Assembly: GCF_006717075.1 (NCBI RefSeq)
Contig: NZ_VFQC01000001.1
Coordinates: 2,341,501-2,405,500 of the forward strand
Reading direction: 5' to 3'
Length of the DNA stretch: 64,000 bases
DNA from: Haloactinospora alba
Lineage (GTDB): Bacteria; Actinomycetota; Actinomycetes; Streptosporangiales; Streptosporangiaceae
In this document: one piece after another, positions 8,831-18,805 of the stretch
How the letters are laid out: each line of letters opens with the position of its first letter
Position numbering within the stretch: position 1 is the first letter of the stretch
Made by a program: the position numbers and the translations under genes
The notes under the pieces: generated by a model
Told to the model about the DNA's origin: nothing
What the model saw: only the letters and a program-made list of their open reading frames with translations
The model's database searches: none

Positions 8831-9694
8831 TCAGCCTTGGCTACCGACACGCCGACGCAACGTGTGCAGGAACTCGCGGCTTTCGTCCTCCGGCAAGGCG
8901 TACTCGGTGAGGCTTTGGTGGATGGAGCGGTAGGTGGCGAGCTCATCCGCGTCGGTGAGTATGAGCTCGCGGGTGTAGGTCTCGACCAGAACCCAGGGTT
9001 CTGTCTCCTCTTCGTACAGTAGGAAGCCGTGCAGCTGCGCGTGACCGAACGGCACCCCGAGAGGGAACACCCGAACCCCGACATTGGGCAGGGTACCCAC
9101 CGACAGCACCCGGTCGAGCTGGGGAAGAAGAAGGCGAGAGTCCTCGGCGTGCCATAGCAGCGCGGCTTCGGTGAGCACGAACTCGAACCGGGTCGTTTCC
9201 CGGTACAACACCTCCTGACGTCGCAGCCGTTCGGCCACTGCCGCCGCGATGTCACGCTGCCCGGATATATCAGCCAGTGTCAGAACCTCTCGTGCGTAGT
9301 CGGCCGTCTGCAACAGGCCAGGCACGAGGTCCGGCTGGAACGAGCAAATCCGGCTTGCCCGCTCCTCGGCATAGCCAACCTCGCGCTGCCGACGCGCGAG
9401 CCCCTCATGGTGCGCGGCCCGCCAGTGCCGGGCGTCGACGAGTGCCGCTTCGACCAGCTCCACCACCTCAGCCCGCGTAGCGGCGTCCGCTTCACACGCC
9501 TGGAGCCACACCTCGGCATCGCTCCCGGACGGGCGTGTGCGTTCCCGCTCGATCTTGGAGACCTTCGACTGAGACCAGCCCAGCGCCGAGGCAAGCTGCT
9601 CACCCGACCGGCCACTGTCCAGACGGAGCGTGCGCAACACCCGGGCCAACCGGGCGCGCGCGGCTTGCTGCTGGACGGATGCGGAGTCAGGCAC
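8831..9694 (-). CDS. XRE-family regulator with DUF5753 domain (island 1)
   Basis: A 287-residue helix-turn-helix protein. The N-terminal XRE domain is at residues about 13-68 (SGEQLASALGWSQSKVSKIE), followed by a DUF5753 region (ICSFQPDLVPGLLQTADYAR, then RQEVLYRETTRFEFVLTEAALLW). This architecture is common in actinomycetes, where the gene is usually paired with a DUF397 protein. It starts at GTG 9694, with the operator-like repeat only 16 bp upstream. It is divergent from the DUF6879/DUF397 pair and lies between two copies of the AGTCT repeat, so it is a good candidate to control both units. Confidence 0.85.
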   Translation of the reverse strand: MPDSASVQQQAARARLARVLRTLRLDSGRSGEQLASALGWSQSKVSKIERERTRPSGSDAEVWLQACEADAATRAEVVELVEAALVDARHWRAAHHEGLARRQREVGYAEERASRICSFQPDLVPGLLQTADYAREVLTLADISGQRDIAAAVAERLRRQEVLYRETTRFEFVLTEAALLWHAEDSRLLLPQLDRVLSVGTLPNVGVRVFPLGVPFGHAQLHGFLLYEEETEPWVLVETYTRELILTDADELATYRSIHQSLTEYALPEDESREFLHTLRRRVGSQG

Positions 9695-9709
9695 AACCCT
9701 TCCGTTTCT

Positions 9710-9725
9710 AGTCTTTTTCTAGTCT
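9710..9725 (+). promoter_or_regulatory. AGTCT-N6-AGTCT repeat in XRE/DUF6879 divergent promoter
   Basis: AGTCT-TTTTCT-AGTCT on the plus strand, two direct elements with 11-bp spacing, between the XRE start (9694) and the DUF6879 start (9798). It matches the repeat at 8772-8787 in both spacing and T-rich spacer, each pointing towards its own operon. Confidence 0.55.
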
Positions 9726-9797
9726 AATCGAGGAAGACGACATCTCCCACACAACGATCATGGACTACGGCCGCGCCGTAGGCCGAATAGGAGTGCT

Positions 9798-10343
9798 ATG
9801 ACCACCATGCCCGCCTCGGAGTTCGCCTCCCGGTTCCTGGACAGTTTCCAGGTGTCGGCGTTCCGGTTGGAAACCCTGGATTCCTATCTCGCGGAGAACG
9901 AGCGCGAGCCCTACCGCCGTTTCCTGGCTGGTGAACCGCAGGAACCGGACTGGCGGCGTTCCTGGCAGCAGACCGTCCAAACGATCCGCGAAACCGCAAG
10001 GTCCATCGGGCGCGTCCATGTCGTTCCCGAGGAACTGACCGACTATCTAAAGTTCGAGATTACCTGCGCCTACCCCGCAAGCGTCGACGCCGGCGAGGAC
10101 GTGCGCATCCTCTCACGCTCTCGGGCCGACGCTCTCGGGCTACCCCACGGGGAGGATTATTGGTTGCTGGACGACGCGCGGTCAGCGGTGCTCCAGTACG
10201 GCCCCGAGCGGGAGTTCCTCGGCGTTGAGTTCGCCGATTCCGACCGTGTCGAGCAACACGTGACGTGGCGCCACGCCGCCCAGGCAGAGGCTGTCCCGCT
10301 ACATGACTACCTCGAATCCGTCGGCCTCGCTCCCACCCACTGA
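9798..10343 (+). CDS. DUF6879 family protein (island 1)
   Basis: A 181-residue protein of the DUF6879 family, function unknown. The diagnostic blocks are SAFRLETLDSYLAENEREPY near the N-terminus, then RVHVVPEELTDYLKFE, SVDAGEDVRILSR and EDYWLLDDARSAVLQYG. AGGAG lies 4 nt before the ATG. The same blocks recur in the protein at 18221 in island 2. Members are usually found beside DUF397 and XRE-DUF5753 genes, as here: DUF397 follows immediately and XRE is divergent. It is soluble and has no catalytic motif I can name. Confidence 0.8.
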   Translation: MTTMPASEFASRFLDSFQVSAFRLETLDSYLAENEREPYRRFLAGEPQEPDWRRSWQQTVQTIRETARSIGRVHVVPEELTDYLKFEITCAYPASVDAGEDVRILSRSRADALGLPHGEDYWLLDDARSAVLQYGPEREFLGVEFADSDRVEQHVTWRHAAQAEAVPLHDYLESVGLAPTH

Positions 10344-10361
10344 TCCGGATTGGACACGTAC

Positions 10362-10562
10362 ATGAGTGAGCACCCGTTCGTGGACACCGACTTCCACAAG
10401 TCCGATCGCAGCGGCAATCTCGGCTGCGTCGAGGCCGCCATCACCCGCCACACGCCGAGTTCCGTCGGGCTCCGCGACTCAGTGCACCCACGGGATACCG
10501 TTCTCCTGCTCAGCAACCGGGAATGGATCGCCTTCACCACGGGACTGGACCGGCTGAAGTAG
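10362..10562 (+). CDS. DUF397 domain small protein (island 1)
   Basis: A 66-residue DUF397 protein: FHKSDRSGNLGCVEAA, then VGLRDSVHPRDTVLLLSNREWIAFTTGL. This matches the usual pattern of (W/F)xKSSxSgxxxCVEvA followed by VRDS and a W-xxF ending. DUF397 proteins are short partners of XRE-DUF5753 regulators in actinomycetes. It starts at ATG 10362, 18 bp after the DUF6879 stop (an in-frame TTG at 10350 is possible). About 200 bp with no recognisable feature follow before the end of pglZ, which converges on it. Confidence 0.75.
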   Translation: MSEHPFVDTDFHKSDRSGNLGCVEAAITRHTPSSVGLRDSVHPRDTVLLLSNREWIAFTTGLDRLK

Positions 10563-10770
10563 GAACTGACCGGAAGTGCCGGTCGGCTAGGACCGTGGCA
10601 CCTCCCGCGCTTGCGGGGCGAGCGTGGTGGTTATTCCTGGGGTGGTCTCCGATTCGACGCGGAGCGGGAACGGCACCACGGGAAGCTGGCCCAACTCGCG
10701 GCGAGGAGTGAGTGCCTTCCTCGCCGCAACCAAGCGCGATGGCCTCCGACCCTGTCGAAGCGCGAACTCC

Positions 10771-13647
10771 TCAGCGCTGCCCTCCCAACTCGAACTGGTC
10801 GCGTAGCAGCGGGAGGTTCAGCCGTAGGGTGCGTCCGTCGGACAGGGTCTCCAGCACCTGGATGCCGTCGTAGTTGAGCAGTTGGCGCAGCACGGCGGCG
10901 AACCCGTCGGCGCGGCTCTGCCGGTACCCGACGCGTTGTGCCAGGGCAGTAGCGGGCAGGGTGGTGGTTTCGGTCAGCACCCGGATCGCGTTCTCCACCT
11001 TCTCCATGGGGGGTTTGCGGGCCAACAGCTCCACCTGGGCCTGGAAGGTCTCGGTGGCCAGGAGCTGGTCGGCCAGCGACTCCTCCGGCGGCTGAGCGTC
11101 CTGGGTGTCCGCCGACTGTGGTGGTTCCTCCGGCAGGTCGAACAACGCGTCGTGCTCCCGGTCGGGCTCGACCCTCCTCGTGGGGGTCCGCGTTGACCGG
11201 GGTGCGGGCGTGGCCTCAGGAACGGCCGGGGCCGACACCTCGACCGACGCCTCTGGTTCCAGGAGCCACCAGCTGGGGCGCTGGTCGCCCAACTCGCGCC
11301 ACCCGCTGGGAGGGTTCGCCCCGAACGGCAGGAACGCCAGCACGGGAATGGCGACCTCGGCGAGTGAGGCACCGCCGTGGTAGCCGGCCTTTTGAGTGGT
11401 GTAACGGGAGTCGGCGTCCCACAGGGCGACGACCTCGCCGCCGGACTCGGGAGCGACCACACGCGGCCCGGACAGGGCGACCTCGCTGTCGGCGGGTGCT
11501 CCCTGGCCTGGGGCGGGTTCCCGGTGGCGGGCGGAGGCGGCACCGGCGGTGTCGACCTTGGTGCCGTAGCGGTCCACGACGTGGCCGTGGTCGCTGGTGA
11601 TAAGCACGGCCATGCCCTGGGTGGCGGCCTCGCGCAACAGTTCGCGGAGTTTGCCGATCTCGTCGGGGTGCCACGCACCGTCGCCGAGTTTCTGCTCTTT
11701 GGCGAGCCGGTCGTCGATGGTGTTCAGCACGACCGCGACGTGGGTGTGCTCCTCGGCGAGGGCGTCACTCAGCCCGGGGCCGAACGTATCGCCAGGGCTC
11801 TGACCACGCAGCTCGTCCTTGTGGAACACCGACGCCTGGAGCTGGCGCCGAAACCGGTGCTGGGAGAACAACCGCCTCTCGTCGTCCTGGGTGCCGCGGG
11901 TGAGCTCGCCGGCGAACAGGGAGGTGCGGGACACCGCGGTCAGGGTGGGCAGGGCGGCGGCCATACCGCGCCGCCGCGGTGGGGATTCGGTGTTCTCGGG
12001 CAGCGGGTCGTACTCGGCCCAGTGGTAGCGCAGCTCCTCGGCCAGCTCGGTGGCGATGGCCGCGCTCATCCCGTCCAGGAGCAGCAGCAGGACGCGTCGT
12101 TTGGTGGCCGCCACGGGCGCGGCGACCCGGCTCAGGAAGCTCTCCACGGTCAGCATCGACCCGGGCCCGGTTCCGGCGGTGGTCCAGGTGGCCAGGGTGG
12201 TGGCGAAGGACCGGTCGATGCCGCGCCGTGTCTCGCGCACCCGCGCGCCCAGCGTGTCGTAGGCGGCTTTCAGCTGCGGGTCGGGGTCGCCGCCGGCCTG
12301 GATGTGGTCCAGGGCCCGGTCGACCCAGCCGGTGTCGCCGATGTGGCGCTGCACCGCGGCGGCCACCGTGTCGGAACCGGCCGCTGGTGCGGTGGTCAAC
12401 CATTGGGTGAGCCGCTGGCCCATCCGTGCCCGTTCGACACGCACTCGCACGTCCGGTTCGGTGGCCAACCAGTGCTTACCCAGCTCGGCCACGGCCTGGG
12501 CAACCGCGTTCGGGGAACCGTCGGCGAGGGCGTGGCCGGTGGCGGTGAACCGCGCGTCGAGCCCCTCGCGCAGGATGGGGCTGGTGGCGGCCGCGGTGCC
12601 GGCGCCGAACTGGCGCACCAACTGGCTCGCCCGTTGCAGCACCGGTTCGGTGGTGCGACGGGCTTCGCGCGCCGTCTCCCCGTCGCTGTGGCTAGTCTGC
12701 AGCAGAACGCGCACGTACTCTGCGCAGGAGCGCCCGAACACGGCCAACCGTTCGTCCAGGGCTTCGCCGGTGGCGGGTGGGGTGGGGCCGAGCCACTGTT
12801 CGGCGCGTCCGCATGCCCGGTAGGTGGCGACGTCCGGCGCGTCGTGGTCCCACAGTGCCGCGCACACCAGCCCGAACGGGACCGCGTCGGCGCCGTGGCC
12901 GTTCTCGGTGAGCGCAGCCAGGATCTCCCCGGTGGGGCCGGCTTGTTCGGTTTCGGCGAGGAACTGCGCCAGGCCGTGGCGTTCGGTTTCCCGCAGGCCC
13001 AGTAGCTGTTCGGGCCCGCCGGGGGTTAGTGACCACCGCAGCAGGGTGTGCGGGTCGAGGCTGTCGCTGTCCAAGCCGCGTGTGGTGGGGTGTTCTGCGT
13101 AACGGCCGAGGCGTAGCCGTCGCAGGGCCAGCGCCGTAAGGCCTGCCCGGCGGGATAGGGTCCCGCCGGGCAGGCGTGGCCACCCGCCGGGCGGGGTGGC
13201 TTCCAGTAGCGCCTCGGCGGCCCAGTTTTCCTGTTTGAGCCGCGAGTCCACGTCTGTCGCGCCGAACGCCTCCTGGATAAGGTCCCAGTTGCTGACGGTG
13301 TCGATGCGCTGTTTGTACACCCGGGCGAGGATGGCGGGGTCGAGTTCGGGCTGCTCGCGGTCGGTGAGCACGACCAGCACCCGGGGGTTGTCGGTGTCGC
13401 CGTCCAGGTGGTCCAGCACCAGTTCGTGCACGGCCAGTGGGGAGGGCGCTACGGCGACCCGGGCGTGGTGCTCCTCCTCCAGCGCCACCTCGGCGGGCCC
13501 GTCCCACTGTGGGGCGCAGCGCAGCAGCACCACGCGCCGCCGGTCCCCGCCCGTCTGGGAGTTACGTAGCGAGGAGTGGGTAGCCAGGTACTGGGTGAGG
13601 GCGGCGGTGGTCAGCCGCACCGCGCTCGTGGTGGTTGGGGTATTCAC
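10771..13647 (-). CDS. pglZ: BREX type 2 alkaline-phosphatase-superfamily protein PglZ
   Basis: A 958-residue PglZ-domain protein, a core BREX component. The phosphatase-like core shows [20 protein letters not shown] (metal-binding Asp) and [15 protein letters not shown] (SDHGH metal ligands), matching the alkaline-phosphatase superfamily. The C-terminal 200 residues are proline/acid-rich and then form a small winged-helix-like end. It starts at GTG 13647, which shares one base with the pglY stop (TAGTG), so pglY and pglZ are tightly coupled. PglZ is essential for type 2 BREX in Streptomyces. The motifs are intact. Confidence 0.93.
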   Translation of the reverse strand: MNTPTTTSAVRLTTAALTQYLATHSSLRNSQTGGDRRRVVLLRCAPQWDGPAEVALEEEHHARVAVAPSPLAVHELVLDHLDGDTDNPRVLVVLTDREQPELDPAILARVYKQRIDTVSNWDLIQEAFGATDVDSRLKQENWAAEALLEATPPGGWPRLPGGTLSRRAGLTALALRRLRLGRYAEHPTTRGLDSDSLDPHTLLRWSLTPGGPEQLLGLRETERHGLAQFLAETEQAGPTGEILAALTENGHGADAVPFGLVCAALWDHDAPDVATYRACGRAEQWLGPTPPATGEALDERLAVFGRSCAEYVRVLLQTSHSDGETAREARRTTEPVLQRASQLVRQFGAGTAAATSPILREGLDARFTATGHALADGSPNAVAQAVAELGKHWLATEPDVRVRVERARMGQRLTQWLTTAPAAGSDTVAAAVQRHIGDTGWVDRALDHIQAGGDPDPQLKAAYDTLGARVRETRRGIDRSFATTLATWTTAGTGPGSMLTVESFLSRVAAPVAATKRRVLLLLLDGMSAAIATELAEELRYHWAEYDPLPENTESPPRRRGMAAALPTLTAVSRTSLFAGELTRGTQDDERRLFSQHRFRRQLQASVFHKDELRGQSPGDTFGPGLSDALAEEHTHVAVVLNTIDDRLAKEQKLGDGAWHPDEIGKLRELLREAATQGMAVLITSDHGHVVDRYGTKVDTAGAASARHREPAPGQGAPADSEVALSGPRVVAPESGGEVVALWDADSRYTTQKAGYHGGASLAEVAIPVLAFLPFGANPPSGWRELGDQRPSWWLLEPEASVEVSAPAVPEATPAPRSTRTPTRRVEPDREHDALFDLPEEPPQSADTQDAQPPEESLADQLLATETFQAQVELLARKPPMEKVENAIRVLTETTTLPATALAQRVGYRQSRADGFAAVLRQLLNYDGIQVLETLSDGRTLRLNLPLLRDQFELGGQR

Positions 13648-16600
13648 TACTCCACGACCTGCCAGGTGATCTTGATGGTGGTGTCGGGTTCCCGCTTGGC
13701 GAGCTCGGTCAGTTCCTCGCTGAGTTTCTGGGCGGCCTGGTTCGCTGTGGTGCGGGACTCGCCGGAGCGGCGTACGGTCCTCGTGCCGGGTTCGGGGTCG
13801 TTGGTGTCCGTCGCGGTGACGCGTGGGGTGGTGGAGTCGGTGTCCAGGTCCACCGTGTCGGGGGTTGGCACGGGTGGGGGCGGGTCGGGTTGGACGGTTT
13901 TCCCGTCCTGGGTGCGTTTGATCAGTTGGGTCACGGCACCGCGGGTCTCGTCGAGTTTCGCCGCGAGGTCGACGGTGCGCTGGTCGGCCCGCGCCGCGCC
14001 CCGCAGCGACTCCAGCAGCTCCCGGCCCTCAGCGCCTTGGCCCTGGGCCAGCTCCAGGGTGTCCCAGGAGGCTACGGCCAGCGCATGGGCCACCTGCTGC
14101 GCCTGTTTGATGGAGGTCCCGTACCGGTCGGCGTTGACCTGGCCGAGGTCGAACCGGGCCAGGGCCTCGATGGTTTTCCTCGCCCCGGTGCTGCCGGCGG
14201 CGCCCTGCCCGCCCTCCTCCAGGGTGGCCAACAGTTCCCGGCAGCGCCGGGCCAGCACCAGGCGGCCCGCCTCGTCAGTGTCGTCCAAGGCGAGGAACTC
14301 GGCGTGCTGTTCCAGTCGCCGCACCAGCTCGGCCGCGGGTTCCCGATACTGGCGGGCGGCTTCGGTGATCTGTCGGGCGAAGTGGGTGACCATCCGGCCG
14401 CGCCGCAGCGTGGGCGCCTTGGTGCCGAGTATGGCCTCGAACCGGTGGCGGGCCCGCTCCCAGTCGTCCTCACTGGGCAGGGGTTGGCTGCGCAGCGCGT
14501 CGCCGGGTTTGATCTGTGCCAGTTCGGGGGCGGGGTCCAGCGGCGCCCCGCCGCGCACCCACACCCGGTCGTCCATCTCGGCGAAGGAGGCCACGACCAG
14601 GGTGGCCAGGGTGGGTTCCAGCCCGCGCGGCCGGGGCAGGTCGGTCCAGTCGGTGAGGCGGGCCAGGGGCAGGTCGCCGGTGATGCCCTCGGTTCGGGCC
14701 TGGGTGCGGAAGTGGTCGGCCCACCGGTCGGACAGTTCGAAGTAGGCCTCCTTCTGCTGGCCGATTCCCAACGGTTCGGCGATCCGCCGCATGAGCGCGC
14801 GCTCCTTGGCGGGGATCTCCACGCGCCGGTCGCGTTCCTCGGCGGCCTGGCGCACGTTGGTGAACACGGTGCGGGCGTCGGCGGGTTTGACCGCGGTCCC
14901 GGTGCCGTCGGGGTCGAGGTCGGGGTGGTCGGGGAACTGGTGGGCCAGCAGGGTGCCGGTGATGTGGCGGATCCCCTCGCGCATGGACTGGCCGATGGAG
15001 ATTTTCAACTCGTCGACGCCGGGCAGCGACACGACGTGTTCGTCGAAGCCCAGCTCGACGTCGGCGTCCTTCTTGTCCGCCAGCCCGTAGGCCTGTTTGA
15101 ACGCGGCCTTGACCTGTTTGGTCAGCGACTCGCGCTGGGTCTGTAGCATCCCGTTGGCGCGGTCCCGGTCGTCGGGGTTGAGGTGGGCGGCGTACTGGGT
15201 AGTGAACCGGTGGTCGTCGGCCAGCGCCTTGTCGATGATGACGAGCCTGCGGAACTCGGCCATGCGCTGCGCGGAGAGATGGGTGGGGATCCAGGCGGCG
15301 GTGCGGGCGGGTTCCCCCTGGCGTTCCCGCAGTGTGCGCATGCGGTTGAGGTCGTCGACGGGACCGAACTCGCCCTCGTCGAAGGGCAGGTCGACGATGA
15401 CGCGCCACTGGTCGGGCATCTGGGGCTGCATATCGTGGTCGGGCAGCTCGTCGTTGTCGGCGATGTTGCCGAAGAGCACCTCGGCGGTGCGGGTGGAACC
15501 GCGCCACACCATGGTCAGCTCATCGGCGCCCAGCCGCCCATCGAGGCGGCGAACGTCCAGCTCTTCGGCGAGGAGGCGTTTGGCCAGCGCGATCCGGTTG
15601 CCGGCGTTGTCGTTGACAGCGGCGTTCTGCACCACCGAGTCCACGTCGATGCCGGACAGTTCCAGCCGCACTCCCGGGTTCGCCTCGGTGCCGGTCTCCT
15701 TGATCTCGGGGAACCGGGTGGCCCACTCGGCGACTTTGCTTTTGATGATGCCGACTTCGGCACCGGGGATCGGCGCGGTGACCGAACCGTGGTTGAGCGC
15801 CCCGAGCCGGCGGATCGTCAGGTCGTTGAGGGCGGGCACGCTGGGTGCCAGGGCGGACAGCAGCAGGGTGCACATCAGCCGGTTGTCGCCGAGGAAGACT
15901 TGGCAGCGCTGGGCGAGCCCGGTGTCGGTGATGCTGTCGGGCCGGTGCTGGTACTGTTCGACGTCCTCCTCGGTGAGGCTGTGGGCGCCCAGCAGGTAGG
16001 GCCGCAGTTTGGTGTTGTACAGCTTGTCGGCAGCGTCAAAGACCACTTTGAGGTGGTCCGTGAACGGTCTGTCGCCGCCCTGGGCGATCACCGGGTACAG
16101 GTCGCCGACGGGTATCAGGTCGCCCAGGCGCAGGTCGTCGCGGCGGTCGGCGAGGAGTTGGCCCATCAGTTTCAGCCCAGTGCGGGAGCGCTGCAGTGCC
16201 GAGGAGATGTGTACCAGGGTGTCCATGAAGGCGGGCGAGAAGGGGTAGGTCCGCCGGAAGGACTCCTCGTCGGCGCCGGTGGTGCCCTGGTCCGAACCCA
16301 GCAGGGTGTCCCACACCTGCGGGCCGAGTTTCTTGGTCTGTTCGAAGGCCGCGCCGATCTGGGCGGCGGCCTCGGTGTCCTTGGGTTGCAGCAGACGGGC
16401 TTGGGCGACCTGGGGGAGGTTGCGATCCTCCAGGGTGATCTTGTCGAACCGGCCCGAGGCGAGGTTGAGGGAGTCCTGGATGGAGGTCTCGACCGCGCCG
16501 GACATCTCCTCACCGACGAGTTCCCGCAGGTCGCGCTGGCGGGCGATGAAGGAGATGACAGGGATGGCGCGGCGGGCGTCGCCGCTTTCCACGAAGTTGG

Positions 16601-17522
16601 TGATCTTGCTGGCCTCGCGGGCCACGAACTGCTGGTCGTGGATGAGGGTGGCCAACCACAGCACCAGCTCGTCCAGAAACAGGACCAGCCCGTCGTAGCC
16701 CAGCGACCTGGCGTGTTCGGCGATCACCGACAGCCCGGCGTCCAGGGAGACGAACCCGTCGGCGTTCTCGGCGGCGTTGCGGGTGAACCCGCGCAGCAGG
16801 TGGGTGGTGGCGTCCTGGACGAGCTGGGCCCGCAGCTCGACCGGGGTTGTGGGGTGGACCTCGTCCAGCTTCTCGTCCTCGTGCGCTTCGGGCGCGTTGA
16901 GGGCGGTGTCCAGCAGCGCGGGGGTCCAGGCGAACGACTCGCCCCACTCGTCGGCCGCATCCGCGCCGCCGAGGCCGGCGATGAGGGCGTCGTCGCCGAG
17001 CCGTTCGCGCATGGCGTGGATGTCCTCGAACAGATTGTCGGTGCGGTACACCCGCGGGAGCGGCGCCTCGGGGTGCAGCGTGGTGATGTGGTTGACGTAG
17101 CCGCCCAGCACCCGCTGCTCCATGGATTTGGCGCCGATCATGTGGTACGGCACCATCAGGAAGTTGCGGTTCTCGGTGTCCAGCCATTCGTGTTTGGTGA
17201 GCACCGGGTCGAAGTCGCCGCGGGCCCGCGCTGTCTGGTTGCGGGACAGCAGCGCGTACAGCACCGCCATGAAGTGCGACTTACCGGAACCGAACGAACC
17301 GTGCAGGTAGGCCGCTTTGGAGGTGTGTCCGTCCACGGCGGACTTGATCAGGCCGAGCGCCTCATCGAAGTTCTCCAGGAGCCGCTCGGTGACCACATAG
17401 TCGGCCAGCGCGTTCTCGACGCCTCCGGAGGTGACCGCATCGGCCAGGCTGAGCACGAAGTCCGAGGTGGAGATGGACTCCTTGATGTCGATGACGTCCC
17501 GGAGAAGGGGGCGCTGTGCCAT
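13647..17522 (-). CDS. pglY: BREX type 2 ATPase PglY
   Basis: A 1291-residue P-loop ATPase. Walker A is [19 protein letters not shown] (about residue 75) and Walker B is [16 protein letters not shown]. The N-terminal [20 protein letters not shown] is a hallmark of PglY/BrxC-like proteins. The ATG at 17522 is chosen because this block follows it directly and the length suits the family; a longer frame opens upstream but looks non-coding. It is the first gene after island 2 and probably has its own promoter in the 230 bp divergent from the small gene at 17753. G+C is very high (about 70%). Confidence 0.93.
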   Translation of the reverse strand: MAQRPLLRDVIDIKESISTSDFVLSLADAVTSGGVENALADYVVTERLLENFDEALGLIKSAVDGHTSKAAYLHGSFGSGKSHFMAVLYALLSRNQTARARGDFDPVLTKHEWLDTENRNFLMVPYHMIGAKSMEQRVLGGYVNHITTLHPEAPLPRVYRTDNLFEDIHAMRERLGDDALIAGLGGADAADEWGESFAWTPALLDTALNAPEAHEDEKLDEVHPTTPVELRAQLVQDATTHLLRGFTRNAAENADGFVSLDAGLSVIAEHARSLGYDGLVLFLDELVLWLATLIHDQQFVAREASKITNFVESGDARRAIPVISFIARQRDLRELVGEEMSGAVETSIQDSLNLASGRFDKITLEDRNLPQVAQARLLQPKDTEAAAQIGAAFEQTKKLGPQVWDTLLGSDQGTTGADEESFRRTYPFSPAFMDTLVHISSALQRSRTGLKLMGQLLADRRDDLRLGDLIPVGDLYPVIAQGGDRPFTDHLKVVFDAADKLYNTKLRPYLLGAHSLTEEDVEQYQHRPDSITDTGLAQRCQVFLGDNRLMCTLLLSALAPSVPALNDLTIRRLGALNHGSVTAPIPGAEVGIIKSKVAEWATRFPEIKETGTEANPGVRLELSGIDVDSVVQNAAVNDNAGNRIALAKRLLAEELDVRRLDGRLGADELTMVWRGSTRTAEVLFGNIADNDELPDHDMQPQMPDQWRVIVDLPFDEGEFGPVDDLNRMRTLRERQGEPARTAAWIPTHLSAQRMAEFRRLVIIDKALADDHRFTTQYAAHLNPDDRDRANGMLQTQRESLTKQVKAAFKQAYGLADKKDADVELGFDEHVVSLPGVDELKISIGQSMREGIRHITGTLLAHQFPDHPDLDPDGTGTAVKPADARTVFTNVRQAAEERDRRVEIPAKERALMRRIAEPLGIGQQKEAYFELSDRWADHFRTQARTEGITGDLPLARLTDWTDLPRPRGLEPTLATLVVASFAEMDDRVWVRGGAPLDPAPELAQIKPGDALRSQPLPSEDDWERARHRFEAILGTKAPTLRRGRMVTHFARQITEAARQYREPAAELVRRLEQHAEFLALDDTDEAGRLVLARRCRELLATLEEGGQGAAGSTGARKTIEALARFDLGQVNADRYGTSIKQAQQVAHALAVASWDTLELAQGQGAEGRELLESLRGAARADQRTVDLAAKLDETRGAVTQLIKRTQDGKTVQPDPPPPVPTPDTVDLDTDSTTPRVTATDTNDPEPGTRTVRRSGESRTTANQAAQKLSEELTELAKREPDTTIKITWQVVE

Positions 17523-17752
17523 GGGGGACTCTCGCTCTCCTTGGGGTCGGCCCGGGTTGTTTCCGCGTGGTTCGGGCTGTCGCGCCACGCACCAACGGGG
17601 TTTGGAGGCGGACAAGCGACAGGAACAATGGTAGGACGACGCGAGGGCGCGGCGGATCCCCTCCGTCCAAGACGCCCAAGGAATGGGAGCGGTGTGGCTG
17701 ACGGCACAACGGCGATAAGGCACACCGTCACTCTTGCGGAGGAGCGGGCTGT

Positions 17753-17914
17753 ATGACGGCTGGCGAGCACCCGGAACACGGCACAACTGAGCAACCTTCG
17801 GCAGGCGTGCGGGACGTGCTCTTCGCCGCCGACCTGAAACGCCTGGTCCGCGCTTCGCGGGACAACGAAGACGACATCGTTTCCGAACTCAGAGAACACT
17901 ACATTCCGGAGTAG
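17753..17914 (+). CDS. 53-residue small protein, first gene of island 2 operon
   Basis: A short reading frame, ATG 17753 to TAG 17914, with a strong GGAGGAG ribosome-binding site 5-6 nt upstream. The product contains GVRDVLFAADLKRLVRASRD followed by an acidic stretch DNEDDIVSELREHYIPE, so it is predicted to be helical and soluble. I do not recognise the family. It lies 88 bp before the next gene and reads in the same direction as the DUF6879 and NLR genes, divergent from pglY. A small regulator or antitoxin-like partner is possible but unproven. Confidence 0.55.
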   Translation: MTAGEHPEHGTTEQPSAGVRDVLFAADLKRLVRASRDNEDDIVSELREHYIPE

Positions 17915-18002
17915 CCGAAACCACCCATTCCCTGGGATGAGGAACTTCCGCGTGCTACCGTGAGTCAACATAGGCCTCCACTGTTCGTTGAACAGGAGAA
18001 AC

Positions 18003-18224
18003 GTGAGACTCACGCTGCTCGACAAAGATCGAGACTCGAAGTCAAAGGCGTGCCCTTCAGTCTACATTGCCGACACGGGCGAACTCGTCATCCAGGGAGC
18101 CGAGGTGACCGGCGACGACACCTCTGCCTTGCAGGATCCCCTTCCCAGCGAGACAGCCGTCCGAATCAGCCCGGAAATCATTCTTCGCGCGGTCGAGAAG
18201 TACAAAAGAAACGGAGTGTCGTGA
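18003..18224 (+). CDS. 73-residue small protein upstream of DUF6879 (island 2)
   Basis: A 73-residue protein (VRLTLLDKDRDSKSKACPSV, then DTGELVIQGAEVTGDD, then ETAVRISPEIILRAVEKY). Similar small proteins are found directly upstream of DUF6879 genes in actinomycetes; no function is known. GTG 18003 is preferred because AGGAG lies 4 nt upstream. Its stop overlaps the GTG of the following DUF6879 gene (GTGA), so the two are translationally coupled, which suggests they work at a fixed ratio. Its base composition is lower in G+C than that of the BREX genes. Confidence 0.7.
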   Translation: MRLTLLDKDRDSKSKACPSVYIADTGELVIQGAEVTGDDTSALQDPLPSETAVRISPEIILRAVEKYKRNGVS

Positions 18225-18796
18225 CCGGTATTCCCAACGGTCGCCCCATCGGCTGGGACGAGGTTGAACAACTGTTCGTTGACTTCCGATTCACGGCATT
18301 TCGGCTGGAGACGCTCCAGACATACGGTTCCGAATATGAATCGGAACATTTTCAGAACTTCATTTCCGAGGAGCAACAAGGTATCCCGGCTAGCGTTGGC
18401 GTAACAGACTGGGATGCTGAGGTCGAAGCCGGAATCGCTGCGGGACGACGCTACGAGCGGGTCCATGTGGTCACCGAACCGCTGACCGACTATGTGCGCT
18501 TCGAATGCGCATGGGGATACCGCCGTAGCATTGCTTCTGGTGAGGATGTCCGCATCCTACCCGTCACCGAAGGTGACTGGCCCGACGGGCTGCCGCACCT
18601 GGACTTCTGGCTGTTCGACTCGCGCCAACTGCTGTGGATGAACTTCGCCGAGGACAGTTCACTAGTAAGCACCGAACTCGTCGATGACCCGGAATGGATC
18701 GTGGCAGCGAACACGTGGCGAGACCACGCGATGCAGCGATCGATCCCCTTCGTCGAATACGAGACCAGGTTCGACACCTACATGCACCCCCGCTGA
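18221..18796 (+). CDS. DUF6879 family protein (island 2)
   Basis: A 191-residue DUF6879 protein. It shares with the island 1 copy the blocks FTAFRLETLQTYGSEYESEH, RYERVHVVTEPLTDYVRFE, SIASGEDVRILPV and LDFWLFDSRQLLWMNF. It starts at GTG 18221, overlapping the previous stop by 4 nt, and is followed after 9 bp by the NB-ARC gene, so these three are one operon. The first 150 bases of the gene are only about 50% G+C, which suggests acquisition. No enzymatic motif seen. It may be an adaptor or sensor for the NB-ARC protein. Confidence 0.8.
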   Translation: MTGIPNGRPIGWDEVEQLFVDFRFTAFRLETLQTYGSEYESEHFQNFISEEQQGIPASVGVTDWDAEVEAGIAAGRRYERVHVVTEPLTDYVRFECAWGYRRSIASGEDVRILPVTEGDWPDGLPHLDFWLFDSRQLLWMNFAEDSSLVSTELVDDPEWIVAANTWRDHAMQRSIPFVEYETRFDTYMHPR

Positions 18797-18805
18797 CACG
18801 CGGAC

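Noticed and set aside
10563-10770. Possible small gene between DUF397 and pglZ
   Set aside because: Short open frames exist but none has a ribosome-binding site or a sensible product.
11377-13005. A 542-codon open frame opposite pglZ
   Set aside because: Shadow of pglZ with a biased composition and no ribosome-binding site.
15183-17756. An 857-codon open frame on the plus strand opposite pglY
   Set aside because: It is antisense to a gene with clear ATPase motifs. Long spurious frames are normal at about 70% G+C, and its product is Gly/Val/Glu-rich with no motif.
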